The position numbers were made by a program, and so were the translations under genes. 64,000 bases of DNA from Comamonadaceae bacterium (lineage in GTDB: Bacteria; Pseudomonadota; Gammaproteobacteria; Burkholderiales; Burkholderiaceae_C): positions 1 through 64,000 of the forward strand of contig CANJPU010000013.1 of the NCBI GenBank assembly GCA_947476285.1, read 5' to 3'. Each line of letters starts with the position of its first letter. The stretch's first letter is position 1. Positions 8,169-20,219 of the stretch are shown one piece after another. The notes under the pieces are model-generated. The model did no database searches and was not told the origin of the DNA. It worked only from the letters and a program-made list of their open reading frames with translations.

Positions 8169-8485
8169 AGAGTCATTGCTCCTGATTGCGCGATGCGAGA
8201 TGAAATCGAATGACTTGCTGTCTTGATTGCGTTGAATTCAATGTGCGTGATGGCATGCAGCAGCGCGGCCAGACCCTCTGGAGTGAAAGGCGAACGGCGC
8301 GGCACCTTGGCCGGATGGATGAGCTCGGGCCGGGCAGGGCGGCCGGGTAGCTCGCGATCAGGGGCAGGCGCTTGCTGGGCGAGCGAAAGCGAAGCGACCC
8401 GCGCCCACAGATTGCGTGCCTGGGCGGCTTTTTCCAGTGGATCGGGGTTGCACAAGGCCTGCAGTGCGCATTGGCGTAGCTCCAT
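8165..8485 (-). pseudogene. 5' fragment of a second DUF455 gene
   Basis: MELRQCALQALCNPDPLEKA is a typical DUF455 N-terminus. Homology runs through LLHAITHIEFNAI, the first metal-ligand helix, and then breaks at about 8226 into unrelated residues ending SGAMTL. All later metal-binding motifs are missing. The frame stays open long enough to couple by ATGA with the complete copy downstream. It is best read as the native gene interrupted at a recombination or island junction. The start has GTAGGG just upstream. Confidence 0.75.
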
Positions 8486-8488
8486 CCC

Positions 8489-8494
8489 TACAAT
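8489..8494 (+). promoter_or_regulatory. Probable -10 box (TACAAT) of the carbonic anhydrase-hslO genes
   Basis: TACAAT lies 23 bp upstream of the ATG at 8518, in the 32-bp gap between divergent genes. No good -35 hexamer is visible at 16-18 bp. On the opposite strand the same segment reads TAGAAT close to the start of the truncated DUF455 gene. Confidence 0.4.
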
Positions 8495-8517
8495 TCTAGT
8501 TTTTACCAAGAGCAGTC

Positions 8518-9042
8518 ATGGCGATATACGAACTTGATGGAAAAGCCCCGCAACTGGCGCCCGGCGCCTGGGTGGCCGATAGCGCGCAGGTGATCGGTGA
8601 AGTGGAGATGGCGGAAAATTCCAGCGTGTGGTTTGGCGCCGTGCTGCGCGGCGACACTGAGCCGATCCGCATCGGGCGCAACAGCAATGTGCAGGATTTG
8701 TCGGTGCTGCATGCCGATGACGGCTTGCCCATGATTGTGGGAGACAACGTGACGGTGGGCCATCAGGTGATGCTGCACGGCTGCGTCATCGGCGACGGCT
8801 CGCTGATCGGTATTCAGAGTGTGATTTTGAATGGCGCGAAGATCGGCAAGAACTGCCTCGTTGGCGCCGGCAGCCTGGTCACCGAGGGCAAGGAATTCCC
8901 CGACAACTCACTCATCATGGGCAGGCCCGCGCGGGTGGTGCGCACGCTGGACGAAGCCGAGCGCGCGCGTCTGCAGGACAGCGCCGATCGCTACGTCGTG
9001 AACGCCAGGCGATTTGCAGCCAGCTTGAAGAAAATCGCCTGA
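8518..9042 (+). CDS. Gamma carbonic anhydrase family protein
   Basis: The 174-residue protein is made of left-handed beta-helix hexapeptide repeats (VIGEVE, SSVWFG, IRIGRN, SLIGIQ). Candidate metal ligands are His65 (SVLHADDG) and His82/His87 (VGHQVMLHGC), the zinc or iron triad of the gamma class. It may hydrate CO2 reversibly, though many family members (YrdA/PaaY-like) show little activity. hslO follows two bases later, so the two are likely co-transcribed. Confidence 0.9.
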   Translation: MAIYELDGKAPQLAPGAWVADSAQVIGEVEMAENSSVWFGAVLRGDTEPIRIGRNSNVQDLSVLHADDGLPMIVGDNVTVGHQVMLHGCVIGDGSLIGIQSVILNGAKIGKNCLVGAGSLVTEGKEFPDNSLIMGRPARVVRTLDEAERARLQDSADRYVVNARRFAASLKKIA

Positions 9043-9043
9043 G

Positions 9044-10030
9044 GTGCCTGTCTTGAGCGAATTGCATAAGTTTTTGTTCGACGGCCTGCCGGTGCGCGGC
9101 AGCATCGTGCGCCTGACCGACGCCTGGACCGAAATACTGGCACGCCGCCAGGCCAATGCCAGCACCGGCGCCTGGCCGCCGCCGGTGGCGCAACTGCTGG
9201 GAGAAATGGCTGCGGCAGGGGCGCTGATGCAGTCCAACATCAAATTCAACGGCGCCATGGTGCTGCAGATTTTTGGCGACGGACCCGTCAAGCTGGCAGT
9301 GGTGGAAGTGCAGCACGACTTGGGCTTGCGTGCCACAGCCAAAGTGGTGGGCGACGTGGGCATCAACGCCCGCCTGCCTGATATGGTCAATCGTGGCAAC
9401 AAGGGGCGCTGCGCCATCACCCTGGACCCCAAGGACAGATTCCCCGGCCAGCAGCCCTACCAAGGCGTGGTGCCGCTGTATGGCGACCATCAAGAGAAGC
9501 TGCAAAAGCTTAGCGAAGTGCTGGAGCACTACATGCTGCAGTCCGAACAACTCGACACCACGCTGGTGCTGGCGGCCAATGAGAAGGTCGCGGCTGGCCT
9601 GTTGATTCAGCGGCTGCCGTTGGCGGGCGAGGGCAATCTCGCGGGTAGCATGGTCTCAAAGGCCAATGAGGACGAGATTGGCCGCAACGAAGATTACCGT
9701 CGCATCGCCATACTGGCTGGCAGCCTGACGCGCAACGAATTGCTGGAGCTGGATGTGGACACCATCTTGCACCGCCTGTTCTGGGAAGAGAAGCTGCTGC
9801 GCTTTGAGCCGCAGACACCGCGCTTTTCCTGTAGCTGCAGCCGTGAACGGGTGGGCAACATGATTCGCAGCCTGGGCCTTGAAGAGGCGCAAGGCATTTT
9901 GGCCGAGCGTGGCGATATCGATGTGTCCTGCGATTTTTGCGGCCAGGACTACCGCTTCGATGCGGTGGACACTGCACGCATCTTCACCTCAGCTGGCGAC
10001 CAGCCGCCGGTCAGCCCCGCAGTCCAGTAA
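9044..10030 (+). CDS. hslO: Redox-regulated chaperone Hsp33
   Basis: The 328-residue cytoplasmic holdase has the C-terminal zinc-binding cysteines of Hsp33: Cys263 and Cys265 (FSCSCSRERVGNMI) and Cys296/Cys299 (SCDFCGQDYRFD). Oxidation releases zinc and activates the chaperone under peroxide or hypochlorous stress. The start is the GTG two bases after the upstream stop, or a TTG three codons later. The 3' end overlaps the convergent kinase gene by 20 bp. Confidence 0.95.
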   Translation: MPVLSELHKFLFDGLPVRGSIVRLTDAWTEILARRQANASTGAWPPPVAQLLGEMAAAGALMQSNIKFNGAMVLQIFGDGPVKLAVVEVQHDLGLRATAKVVGDVGINARLPDMVNRGNKGRCAITLDPKDRFPGQQPYQGVVPLYGDHQEKLQKLSEVLEHYMLQSEQLDTTLVLAANEKVAAGLLIQRLPLAGEGNLAGSMVSKANEDEIGRNEDYRRIAILAGSLTRNELLELDVDTILHRLFWEEKLLRFEPQTPRFSCSCSRERVGNMIRSLGLEEAQGILAERGDIDVSCDFCGQDYRFDAVDTARIFTSAGDQPPVSPAVQ

Positions 10031-10640
10031 AGAGGCGGTGTTCGCACTGCGGATCGCTGCATTTCTCGCAGGTCCATTTCCATGGCCGCGCAATGCCTGC
10101 CGGCGCAGCCTGCGCATCGATGGCCGCCAGGGCGTTGATACAGCGCTCGGGGCCACTGCCGTACACCACGCGATAGGGCACGCCCGCGTCGCCCAGGCAT
10201 TGGCGTATGAGCGTGTCCACGGGTTCGCGCACATGCGGGCCATCGCGCTGAAGGCCATCAGCCACCCATGGCAGATCCAGGCCGGTGAGCAAGGTGAAGT
10301 CGTAGCCGCGCTGACGCGCGAGGGCAAAGCGGTAGAGGCTGCCATCCTCAAACAGCATCGCGCTGTAGATGGCCACCATGAGGGCGGTGGTGTCGGTGAT
10401 CACGATGTCGTGCTCTGGTGCGGCCTGATCGACTCGGTGTTCTTGCTCCTTGGCGATGGGCATCTGCTCTTGCGGGCGCGGCGTGCGCTGCTCGCGTTCG
10501 CACCACTCGCGCAGCACTTCGGGTATGACAGCGACCGTCTTGCCTTGCGCGCGCATGTGCGTGGCCAACGCCTGCGCCAGCGATGTCTTGCCGGTGCTCT
10601 CGGCACCCAGGAGGGCGATTCTCACAGGCGTTTGCGCCAT
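10011..10640 (-). CDS. NadR-like nicotinamide riboside kinase (P-loop ATPase)
   Basis: This 209-residue protein starts MAQTPVRIALLGAESTGKTS, where GAESTGKTS is the Walker A loop of the NadR/Ttd14 kinase family. It also has VITDTTALM (Walker B-like), and GLDLPWVADGLQRDG is typical of the riboside kinase domain. It should phosphorylate nicotinamide riboside to NMN in the cytoplasm. It overlaps pnuC by 19 bp, so uptake and phosphorylation are genetically coupled. The C-terminal tail CEKCSDPQCEHRLF has a Cys/His cluster that could bind zinc. Confidence 0.85.
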   Translation of the reverse strand: MAQTPVRIALLGAESTGKTSLAQALATHMRAQGKTVAVIPEVLREWCEREQRTPRPQEQMPIAKEQEHRVDQAAPEHDIVITDTTALMVAIYSAMLFEDGSLYRFALARQRGYDFTLLTGLDLPWVADGLQRDGPHVREPVDTLIRQCLGDAGVPYRVVYGSGPERCINALAAIDAQAAPAGIARPWKWTCEKCSDPQCEHRLFTGLRG

Positions 10641-11224
10641 TCGCGCCAACCAATGATGCTCAGTGCGATGAACACCAGGTACAGGGCCACTGTGAGCCAC
10701 AGGCCCTTGTAGGCAAAGAGGCCCACGCTCACCAGGTTGACGACAATCCACACGCCCCAGTTTTCGATGAACTTGCGCCCCAGCAGAAACTGACCGACCA
10801 GGCTGGTGGCGGTGGGGAAGGCGTCCCACCAGGGGACGTCGGTGTCGGTGAAGGTCTTGAGGAAAATACCTGTGGCGGGCCACATCAGCGCGCAGGCTGC
10901 AACTGTGAGCACAAGGCCGCGCCGGGACAGCCGCGCCACACGCAGCGCCGAACCATCGGCGCGCCGGCCCTTGCGCCATTGCACCCAGCCCCATAGCGCC
11001 ACCACCGCGAAGAAGATCTGCAACGACGCATCGCCATAGAGTTTGCTGCGCCAGAAAAGCGCGAAATACATCAAGGAGCTGATGATGGCCAGCGGCCAGC
11101 CCCAATGAATCTCGCGGATGTTGCAGCCCACCATGGCCAGCGCGATCAGCACAGCCGCGATTTCCAGCCAGGTGGCGGGCGAACCCCAGAGGCTGAAAGC
11201 TTGTGCGAAGAGAAGGTCAGGCAA
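10622..11224 (-). CDS. pnuC: PnuC nicotinamide riboside transporter
   Basis: The 200-residue inner-membrane protein has several hydrophobic helices and the PnuC signature region (WLEIAAVLIALAMVGCNIRE, then SLMYFALFWRSKLYGDASLQ). It is the facilitator for nicotinamide riboside, trapped by the kinase encoded immediately downstream. The upstream ftsB gene ends only 9 bp away, so it may share the pyrG-kdsA-eno-ftsB transcript. Confidence 0.9.
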   Translation of the reverse strand: MPDLLFAQAFSLWGSPATWLEIAAVLIALAMVGCNIREIHWGWPLAIISSLMYFALFWRSKLYGDASLQIFFAVVALWGWVQWRKGRRADGSALRVARLSRRGLVLTVAACALMWPATGIFLKTFTDTDVPWWDAFPTATSLVGQFLLGRKFIENWGVWIVVNLVSVGLFAYKGLWLTVALYLVFIALSIIGWREWRKRL

Positions 11225-11233
11225 TTGGCGATG

Positions 11234-11509
11234 TCACTTGCTGATCTGCACAAAAATCTCATTGGGCTTGACCATGCCCAATTCCATGCGTGCGCGCTCT
11301 TCCACCATCTCCAGGCCTTCCTTGAGATCGCGCACCTCGGAGCTCAGCCGCTCGTTGGTCTGCTGGGCCTGCGCATTGGCGGCCTTCTGGGCATCGAGTT
11401 TTTGCTGCATGGCCGACACATTGCCGATACTGCCCCGGCCGAACCATAGCTGCGCGTGCACGATCAGCAGCAGCAGGATCAGAATGGCCGGGACGAGTCG
11501 CTTGCCCAT
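11234..11509 (-). CDS. ftsB: Cell division protein FtsB
   Basis: The 91-residue bitopic protein has a single N-terminal membrane helix (LVPAILILLLLIVHAQLWFG) followed by a coiled coil (about 30-70) and the ELGMVKPNEIFVQI end typical of FtsB. It links FtsQ and FtsL in the divisome. Its position directly downstream of eno matches the conserved order in proteobacteria. Confidence 0.93.
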   Translation of the reverse strand: MGKRLVPAILILLLLIVHAQLWFGRGSIGNVSAMQQKLDAQKAANAQAQQTNERLSSEVRDLKEGLEMVEERARMELGMVKPNEIFVQISK

Positions 11510-11522
11510 GCGGGGCCGTGGT

Positions 11523-12806
<1,284 letters not shown>

Positions 12807-12871
12807 TCATTACCTTTCAGTTTTTCAATTCTGCTTGGCGGGCACCCTCGCTTGGGGCGCGGCGCCTTCGT

Positions 12872-15483
<2,612 letters not shown>

Positions 15484-16320
15484 CTACGACAGCAGCGCCT
15501 TCGCGCTGAGCTTGTTCACGGGATCAACCAGTGTGATGCCCCCGCGCCAATGTCCATCGCCGTCACGGTAGCGGAACTGCAGGTTTTGCACCCGTTCGCC
15601 ATACCGGGTGCGCAAGTTGTCGTAGTGCTCCGAGATGTGGGTGATGTCTGTCATGTGCCCTGCGCAGCACACCTGAGCAGCTATGGGGTAGAGCAGGGCT
15701 GAGCAGATGAAATCCGTCATCTGGAGCCCCGCGTGGTTGTCGCTGTGCCCAAACGTAGGCACTTCTGCCAGTGCGGGGTACGGGTCGCCTGCCGCCTTGA
15801 ACCGTTGAGTGAAGACGGAGTGCGATACGATCGCGTTCTTGCCCTTCGTGCGACTGTCGGCAATCACCAGGCCAATGGAATGGATTGCGCTTAGAAATTC
15901 CTGAAACGTGGCGTACACGGCTTGAACAGTTGAGGTGTAGACCGCCGCGCCGTTGAACGCGGCGCCCACCGGCTTCACATAGACTCGCGCAACGATCCTC
16001 GCCTTGTGAGTCTCAAGAATTTTCAGAGCCGCATCAATCACTGTGTATGCAAAGCGACGCTCGTTTCGACTGCTGCTGCGCGCCTTCTTCCGGATGTCGG
16101 CTCCCTTTATTTCGGCGGCCATCCAGTCGTGATACAGCGCCCCCGCAGCCAACAGATTCGGGAAGAACCGCTGCTTGAGAGCCAGGAGCGCCCCGGTCAC
16201 CGCCCTGATGGATTGCTGATCAAGGATGACGCCGCCCAACACAAAGACGGGTTGTATGGGAGAGTTCACCGCAGGGAGCATTCCGGTGCAGCCGGATTCA
16301 TCAAGGTAGCAAATGTGCAT
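15484..16320 (-). CDS. DUF3800 domain protein
   Basis: The 278-residue protein starts MHICYLDESGCTG, the acidic DES motif of the DUF3800 family, whose fold is related to RNase H-like nucleases. Later polar motifs include VIADSRTKG and DNHAGLQMTDFICS, which recur in the family. The function is not established; members are often found in mobile or defence-associated contexts. It lies alone upstream of pyrG with its own strong promoter and a structured leader. Neighbouring toxin-antitoxin genes support an accessory origin. Confidence 0.8.
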   Translation of the reverse strand: MHICYLDESGCTGMLPAVNSPIQPVFVLGGVILDQQSIRAVTGALLALKQRFFPNLLAAGALYHDWMAAEIKGADIRKKARSSSRNERRFAYTVIDAALKILETHKARIVARVYVKPVGAAFNGAAVYTSTVQAVYATFQEFLSAIHSIGLVIADSRTKGKNAIVSHSVFTQRFKAAGDPYPALAEVPTFGHSDNHAGLQMTDFICSALLYPIAAQVCCAGHMTDITHISEHYDNLRTRYGERVQNLQFRYRDGDGHWRGGITLVDPVNKLSAKALLS

Positions 16321-16336
16321 GCGAGTCCAGAAACAA

Positions 16337-16386
16337 CTAGGGCCACTTTCGTGGCCCTAGGATTTACCGCCAAGGGAATGCTCCCT
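16337..16386 (-). ncRNA. Structured leader upstream of the DUF3800 gene (two hairpins)
   Basis: CTAGGGCCAC-TTTC-GTGGCCCTAG at 16337-16360 is a perfect 10-bp stem with a 4-nt loop, 16 bp before the start codon. A second hairpin, AGGGA-ATGC-TCCCT, lies at 16373-16386. Both would fall in the roughly 90-nt leader predicted from the upstream promoter. Structured RNA motifs upstream of DUF3800 genes have been reported in comparative surveys; whether this is one of them needs a covariance search. Confidence 0.5.
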
Positions 16387-16415
16387 GTTCGGTGATAGAT
16401 GATTATCTGCGCCCG

Positions 16416-16445
16416 ATTATACGTAGAAATTAGGCCACATGCCAA
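16416..16445 (-). promoter_or_regulatory. Strong sigma-70-like promoter of the DUF3800 gene
   Basis: On the minus strand TTGGCA (16445-16440) is followed after 18 bp by TATAAT (16421-16416), close to consensus. An inverted repeat CCAAGC-N8-GCTTGG (16442-16461) overlaps the -35 box and could be an operator. Confidence 0.6.
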
Positions 16446-16503
16446 GCAAAATTTGGCTTGGGCTCGCACTCTGGGCAGAGCTTGACTTTCCAGGCCACCG
16501 TGT

Positions 16504-16854
16504 TCAAGCCCCCGGTATCGGCATGCATTCCATGACTTCGACGCCTTCGCCGGGGAAGATGCTGAAGTGGGGGTGATTGATGAACAGCCGCGCGGCGGCT
16601 TCTTGCGTGGGGGCTTGCACGATGGTGAAGGCCGACAGGTTGTTGCGGATGTCAGTGATGCCCGCGGGGCTCACCAGCTTGGTACGGCTGAGCGGGCCGC
16701 CCATCTCGACAATCGCGGTGCTGTTGTCGGCGGCCCACTTGTGCCAGGCGGCGACGCCCGCAGCCAGCCGTTGGGCACGTTCGGCCTCTGACAGCGCTTC
16801 CAGCTTGGACATCGCGGTGGGCGATGCGGTGTAGACAGCAAGGAATCGTTTCAT
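16504..16854 (-). CDS. YCII/DGPF-related small protein
   Basis: The 116-residue protein MKRFLAVYTASPTAMSKLEA...FPGEGVEVMECMPIPG resembles the YCII-like/DGPF dimeric alpha-beta barrel family, whose functions are mostly unknown. The start was chosen at the ATG preceded by AGGAG at 6-bp spacing. No operon partner is evident. Confidence 0.65.
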   Translation of the reverse strand: MKRFLAVYTASPTAMSKLEALSEAERAQRLAAGVAAWHKWAADNSTAIVEMGGPLSRTKLVSPAGITDIRNNLSAFTIVQAPTQEAAARLFINHPHFSIFPGEGVEVMECMPIPGA

Positions 16855-16932
16855 GTCCATCTCCTGTTGTGTGATCAAGGGGGCCGAGTGTAAGCACCCA
16901 TGGGGCAGGTTGTCGATGGGGCTGGACCGCAG

Positions 16933-17094
16933 TCACTTCCAGCTCAGGTTGAGCTTTTTGTGTGTGGCCGCGCAATCACGCAAATACAGGTTGACGAGGC
17001 TTTGACACGGGATGCCAACCTCTTCAGAGACGGACTTGAAGTAGCCGATGGACTCCTCATCGAGGCGAACCGTGGATGCTTCGAGCTGCGGCAA
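16933..17094 (-). pseudogene. Remnant or short CopG/BrnA-like antitoxin
   Basis: A 53-residue stretch reads STVRLDEESIGYFKSVSEEV followed by GIPCQSLVNLYLRDCA, the ribbon-helix-helix signature of BrnA/CopG-type antitoxins. No ATG is available; the only in-frame start is TTG at 17094 without a visible ribosome binding site, and the usual N-terminal segment is missing. No BrnT-like toxin is adjacent. It is probably a remnant, or is translated from the preceding PIN gene, which ends 20 bp upstream. Confidence 0.55.
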
Positions 17095-17114
17095 GGGCGG
17101 AGCAACGGCGTTTG

Positions 17115-17546
17115 CTAAATATCTTTGGGCTCGACCGGCGTCCAGGGGTTGATCAACTGCACGTCGATCCCCTCAAAATCCCCCACATTGCGCGTGATCA
17201 AGTTGAAGCTGTGCTCCATTGCGGTCGCGGCAATCAGCGAGTCGCGCCAGGACATCGGATCGGGCACGTGCAAGGGCGCGCAGATGCGCGCTCCCCGAAG
17301 GGTGAATGGCAGGATGCGCCCGTCGAATTGCCGCTCCAGCGCGTCGATCCAGGCCTTGAGCATCGCGCCCTGCGCCGCATCCGTGCGGGCCTTGCGCTCC
17401 ATGCCCGCGCGCAGCTCGAGCACTGCCACGGTGGACAGGTAAAGGGTGTCGAAGTCCTGCGCGGCCGCCCAGGCGCGCACCGCCAGCGATTGGTCGCGTT
17501 TGCCGGGCCGCAGCTCGGAAATTACGTTCGTATCCAACAAGTGCAC
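17115..17546 (-). CDS. PIN-domain toxin (VapC/FitB-like)
   Basis: The 143-residue ribonuclease has the PIN acidic residues Asp5 (LLDTNVIS), Glu44 (LELRAG), Asp102 (WRDSLIAATA) and Asp123 (TRNVGDF). Such toxins cleave specific RNAs unless bound by their antitoxin. The GTG start is preceded by AAGGTAG. The Phd-type antitoxin gene lies 16 bp upstream, forming a toxin-antitoxin operon. Confidence 0.88.
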   Translation of the reverse strand: MHLLDTNVISELRPGKRDQSLAVRAWAAAQDFDTLYLSTVAVLELRAGMERKARTDAAQGAMLKAWIDALERQFDGRILPFTLRGARICAPLHVPDPMSWRDSLIAATAMEHSFNLITRNVGDFEGIDVQLINPWTPVEPKDI

Positions 17547-17562
17547 CGCGCACTACCTTTGT

Positions 17563-17844
17563 TCAGTTCAGGTCGGCGCCGGAGACCACACCTTCCAGAC
17601 GCGGCGGCTCGAACTCGATGCCGCCCGTGGCCGGCAGGCTGTCCATCACGTCTAGCAATGAGCGACTCGGCGCGCCGGCGTTGGCCAGCTGCCGGAAGTC
17701 CTCGATTTTCATGAGCGCGTAAGTGGGCCGCCCGCGGTCGGTGATGAACACGGGTCCTTCCTGGGCGGCGCGCTTGACGCCAGCCAGATCGTGCGCAAAC
17801 TCGCGCGAAGAGAACGTGGCGACGGGTTGGCGGTTGGCAGACAT
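17563..17844 (-). CDS. Phd/YefM-type antitoxin
   Basis: The 93-residue protein reads VATFSSREFAHDLAGVKRAA...GPVFITDRGRPTYALMKIEDF, the Phd/YefM N-terminal DNA-binding fold. The C-terminal tail should wrap and inhibit the PIN toxin encoded 16 bp downstream. The start MSANRQ was preferred over a GTG 13 codons upstream. Confidence 0.85.
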   Translation of the reverse strand: MSANRQPVATFSSREFAHDLAGVKRAAQEGPVFITDRGRPTYALMKIEDFRQLANAGAPSRSLLDVMDSLPATGGIEFEPPRLEGVVSGADLN

Positions 17845-17992
17845 GACAGCAGAAATTCTAGCGATGTAGTAATGTTCACACACCGCGCGCCAGTCGTCAA
17901 GCAGCAGCTACCGTCAGGTCAATGCTCGCTCTCTTGCGCGTCCATGAGGCCGCAATGCATCCCCCGTCCCCACCTCTGCTACATTGCCCACC

Positions 17993-19210
17993 ATGAACGA
18001 CTTGGAAGGCAAACACATCGTCCTGGGGCTGTCCGGGGGCATCGCCTGCTACAAGGCAGCCGAGCTGTGCCGGGCGCTGATCAAGGAAGGCGCGACGGTG
18101 CAGGTGGTGATGACCGAGGCGGCGCAGCAATTCATCACGCCGGTGACCATGCAGGCGTTGTCCAATCGGCCGGTGTATGACTCGCAGTGGGACCAGCGCG
18201 AGCCCAACAACATGGCGCACATCAATCTCTCGCGCGATGCCGATGCGATTGTCATCGCGCCCTGCAGCGCCGACTTCATGGCCAAGCTGCTGCATGGGCG
18301 GGCCGATGATTTGCTCAGCCTGATGTGCCTGGCCCGGCCCATCGAGACCGTGCCGCTGTTGCTGGCTCCCGCGATGAACCGCGAAATGTGGGCGCATCCG
18401 GCGACGCAGCGCAACCTGGCGCAGTTGTCGGCCGATGGTGCGCACATTCTGGGGGTGGGCAGCGGCTATCAGGCCTGCGGTGAGACCGGCGATGGCCGCA
18501 TGCTGGAGCCAGACGAGCTGCTTGATGACGTCATTGCTTTCTTTCAGCCCAAGCGATTTGCCGGTAAACGTGTGCTGGTCACTGCGGGGCCCACCTTCGA
18601 GGCCATCGACCCGGTGCGCGGCATCACCAATCTGTCCAGCGGCAAGATGGGTTTTGCCATCGCCCGGGCGGCGCGCGAAGCAGGGGCGCAGGTGACGCTG
18701 GTGGCCGGGCCGGTGAGCCTGCCCACGCCGCGCGGCGTCACGCGCATCGACGTGCGCTCGGCGCGCGAGATGCTGGCTGCCACCGTGCCGCAGGCCGAGC
18801 TGGCCGATGTGTTCATTGCCACCGCAGCCGTGGCCGACTGGCGGCCGGCTAACGCGAGCGATCAGAAGATCAAGAAGGATGGCTCGGGCGACACGCCGCA
18901 GCTTGCCTTCATTGAAAACCCCGACATTCTCGCCACGGTGGCGAAGTCGCCCCGGGCACTTTCGCGTGAGCTGTTCTGCGTGGGCTTTGCCGCCGAAAGC
19001 CATGACCTGGAGGCCAATGCCCAGGCCAAGCGCGAACGCAAGCGGGTGCCGCTTCTGGTGGGCAACATCGGCCCGGCCACTTTCGGCGCCGATGACAATG
19101 CCTTGCTGCTGGTGGACGAGAAGGGCACACGCGCCGTGCCCCGCGCATCCAAGCTCGAACTGGCCCGCCATCTGGTGGCTGATATTGCAAGCCGTTTAAA
19201 CCGCTCATGA
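17993..19210 (+). CDS. coaBC: Bifunctional phosphopantothenoylcysteine decarboxylase/synthase
   Basis: The 405-residue enzyme makes 4'-phosphopantetheine for coenzyme A. The N-terminal flavin-dependent CoaC half (about 1-190) includes [14 protein letters not shown], the active-site His in [12 protein letters not shown] and the PAMNREMW motif. The C-terminal CoaB half has [18 protein letters not shown] and [10 protein letters not shown]. The ATG is preferred over an in-frame TTG three codons upstream. dut overlaps the end by ATGA. Confidence 0.96.
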   Translation: MNDLEGKHIVLGLSGGIACYKAAELCRALIKEGATVQVVMTEAAQQFITPVTMQALSNRPVYDSQWDQREPNNMAHINLSRDADAIVIAPCSADFMAKLLHGRADDLLSLMCLARPIETVPLLLAPAMNREMWAHPATQRNLAQLSADGAHILGVGSGYQACGETGDGRMLEPDELLDDVIAFFQPKRFAGKRVLVTAGPTFEAIDPVRGITNLSSGKMGFAIARAAREAGAQVTLVAGPVSLPTPRGVTRIDVRSAREMLAATVPQAELADVFIATAAVADWRPANASDQKIKKDGSGDTPQLAFIENPDILATVAKSPRALSRELFCVGFAAESHDLEANAQAKRERKRVPLLVGNIGPATFGADDNALLLVDEKGTRAVPRASKLELARHLVADIASRLNRS

Positions 19211-19653
19211 AAATCGACGTCAAAATTCTCGATCCACGCATGGTGGATCAACTGCCCGCCTACGCCACACCCGGCAGCGCCGGCCTGGATCTGCGTGCCT
19301 GCATCGACGAGCCGCTGACGCTGGCGCCCAATGCCTGGCGCCTGGTGCCCACTGGTATCGCAATCTGGCTCAAAGACCCCGGCTATGCCGCCATGATCCT
19401 GCCGCGCTCGGGCCTGGGCCACAAGCATGGCATCGTGCTGGGCAATCTGGTGGGCCTGATTGACAGCGACTACCAGGGCCAACTGATGGTCAGCGCCTGG
19501 AATCGCAGCGACACGGAATTCACCGTGCAACCCATGGAGCGGCTGGCGCAGCTGGTCATCGTGCCGGTGATGCAGGCGCAGTTCAATGTCGTTGAAGAGT
19601 TCCCCGCCACTCAGCGCGGCGAGGGCGGCTACGGCTCAACGGGCAAGAGCTGA
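19207..19653 (+). CDS. dut: Deoxyuridine 5'-triphosphate nucleotidohydrolase
   Basis: The 148-residue trimeric dUTPase hydrolyses dUTP to dUMP, keeping uracil out of DNA. The five conserved motifs are present: [41 protein letters not shown] and [10 protein letters not shown]. It is translationally coupled to coaBC, a common arrangement. Confidence 0.97.
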   Translation: MKIDVKILDPRMVDQLPAYATPGSAGLDLRACIDEPLTLAPNAWRLVPTGIAIWLKDPGYAAMILPRSGLGHKHGIVLGNLVGLIDSDYQGQLMVSAWNRSDTEFTVQPMERLAQLVIVPVMQAQFNVVEEFPATQRGEGGYGSTGKS

Positions 19654-19671
19654 CTGCTCTCAGTGTGGATG

Positions 19672-20199
19672 TCAGTGCAAGGTGGCGTCGCCTGGCGCCT
19701 CACGCTGCACCGTGAAAAAGCCAGTGCCTGCAGTGCCGCTGCCGATTTCTTCTTCGGTGGCTTCGCGCACGCGTTCAACCTTCAAGTGCAGGCGAAGCGC
19801 GATGCCCGCCAGTGGGTGGTTGCCGTCCAGCACCACGTGCTCGGGGTAGATCTCGGTCACGGTGTAGAGCACGTCGCGCGGCGCTTCCTGGGTGCCGCCG
19901 GCTGGCACGCCCTCGAAAGTCATGCCTTCTTCCAGCAGGTCGGGGAAAATGGCGCGAGGCTCCAGGAACACCAGTTTTTCGTTGTAGTCGCCAAACGCTT
20001 CCTCGGGTTCGAGGTGCAGATCGACGCGTTCACCCGCCTCGTGGCCTTGCAGGGCTTGCTCGATCTTGGCGAACAGGTCGTCGCCGCCCACCAGAAACTC
20101 GACCGGGTCTTGAAGTTCGTCGAGCACCTCGCCCAAGGTGTCCTTGAGCGTCCAGGTGAGTGCGACTACGCATTGAGGGGTGATTTGAATGCTGTCCAT
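19672..20199 (-). CDS. slyD: SlyD-like FKBP-type peptidyl-prolyl isomerase
   Basis: The 175-residue protein has the SlyD arrangement of a split FKBP domain (LTWTLKDTLGEVLDE, HPLAGIALRLHLKVE) with an insert-in-flap segment (DLHLEPEEAFGDYNEKLVF...). It lacks the His-rich metal-binding tail of E. coli SlyD, so it is a short-tail form. It runs convergently with dut and divergently from the oxygenase gene. Confidence 0.85.
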   Translation of the reverse strand: MDSIQITPQCVVALTWTLKDTLGEVLDELQDPVEFLVGGDDLFAKIEQALQGHEAGERVDLHLEPEEAFGDYNEKLVFLEPRAIFPDLLEEGMTFEGVPAGGTQEAPRDVLYTVTEIYPEHVVLDGNHPLAGIALRLHLKVERVREATEEEIGSGTAGTGFFTVQREAPGDATLH

Positions 20200-20219
20200 A
20201 GGGCAGAATTGTCGCAGTT

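Noticed and set aside
17897-19171. Long open frame of 424 codons antisense to coaBC
   Set aside because: High-GC codon bias leaves the opposite strand open; the translation has no family resemblance, and coaBC on the other strand is certain.
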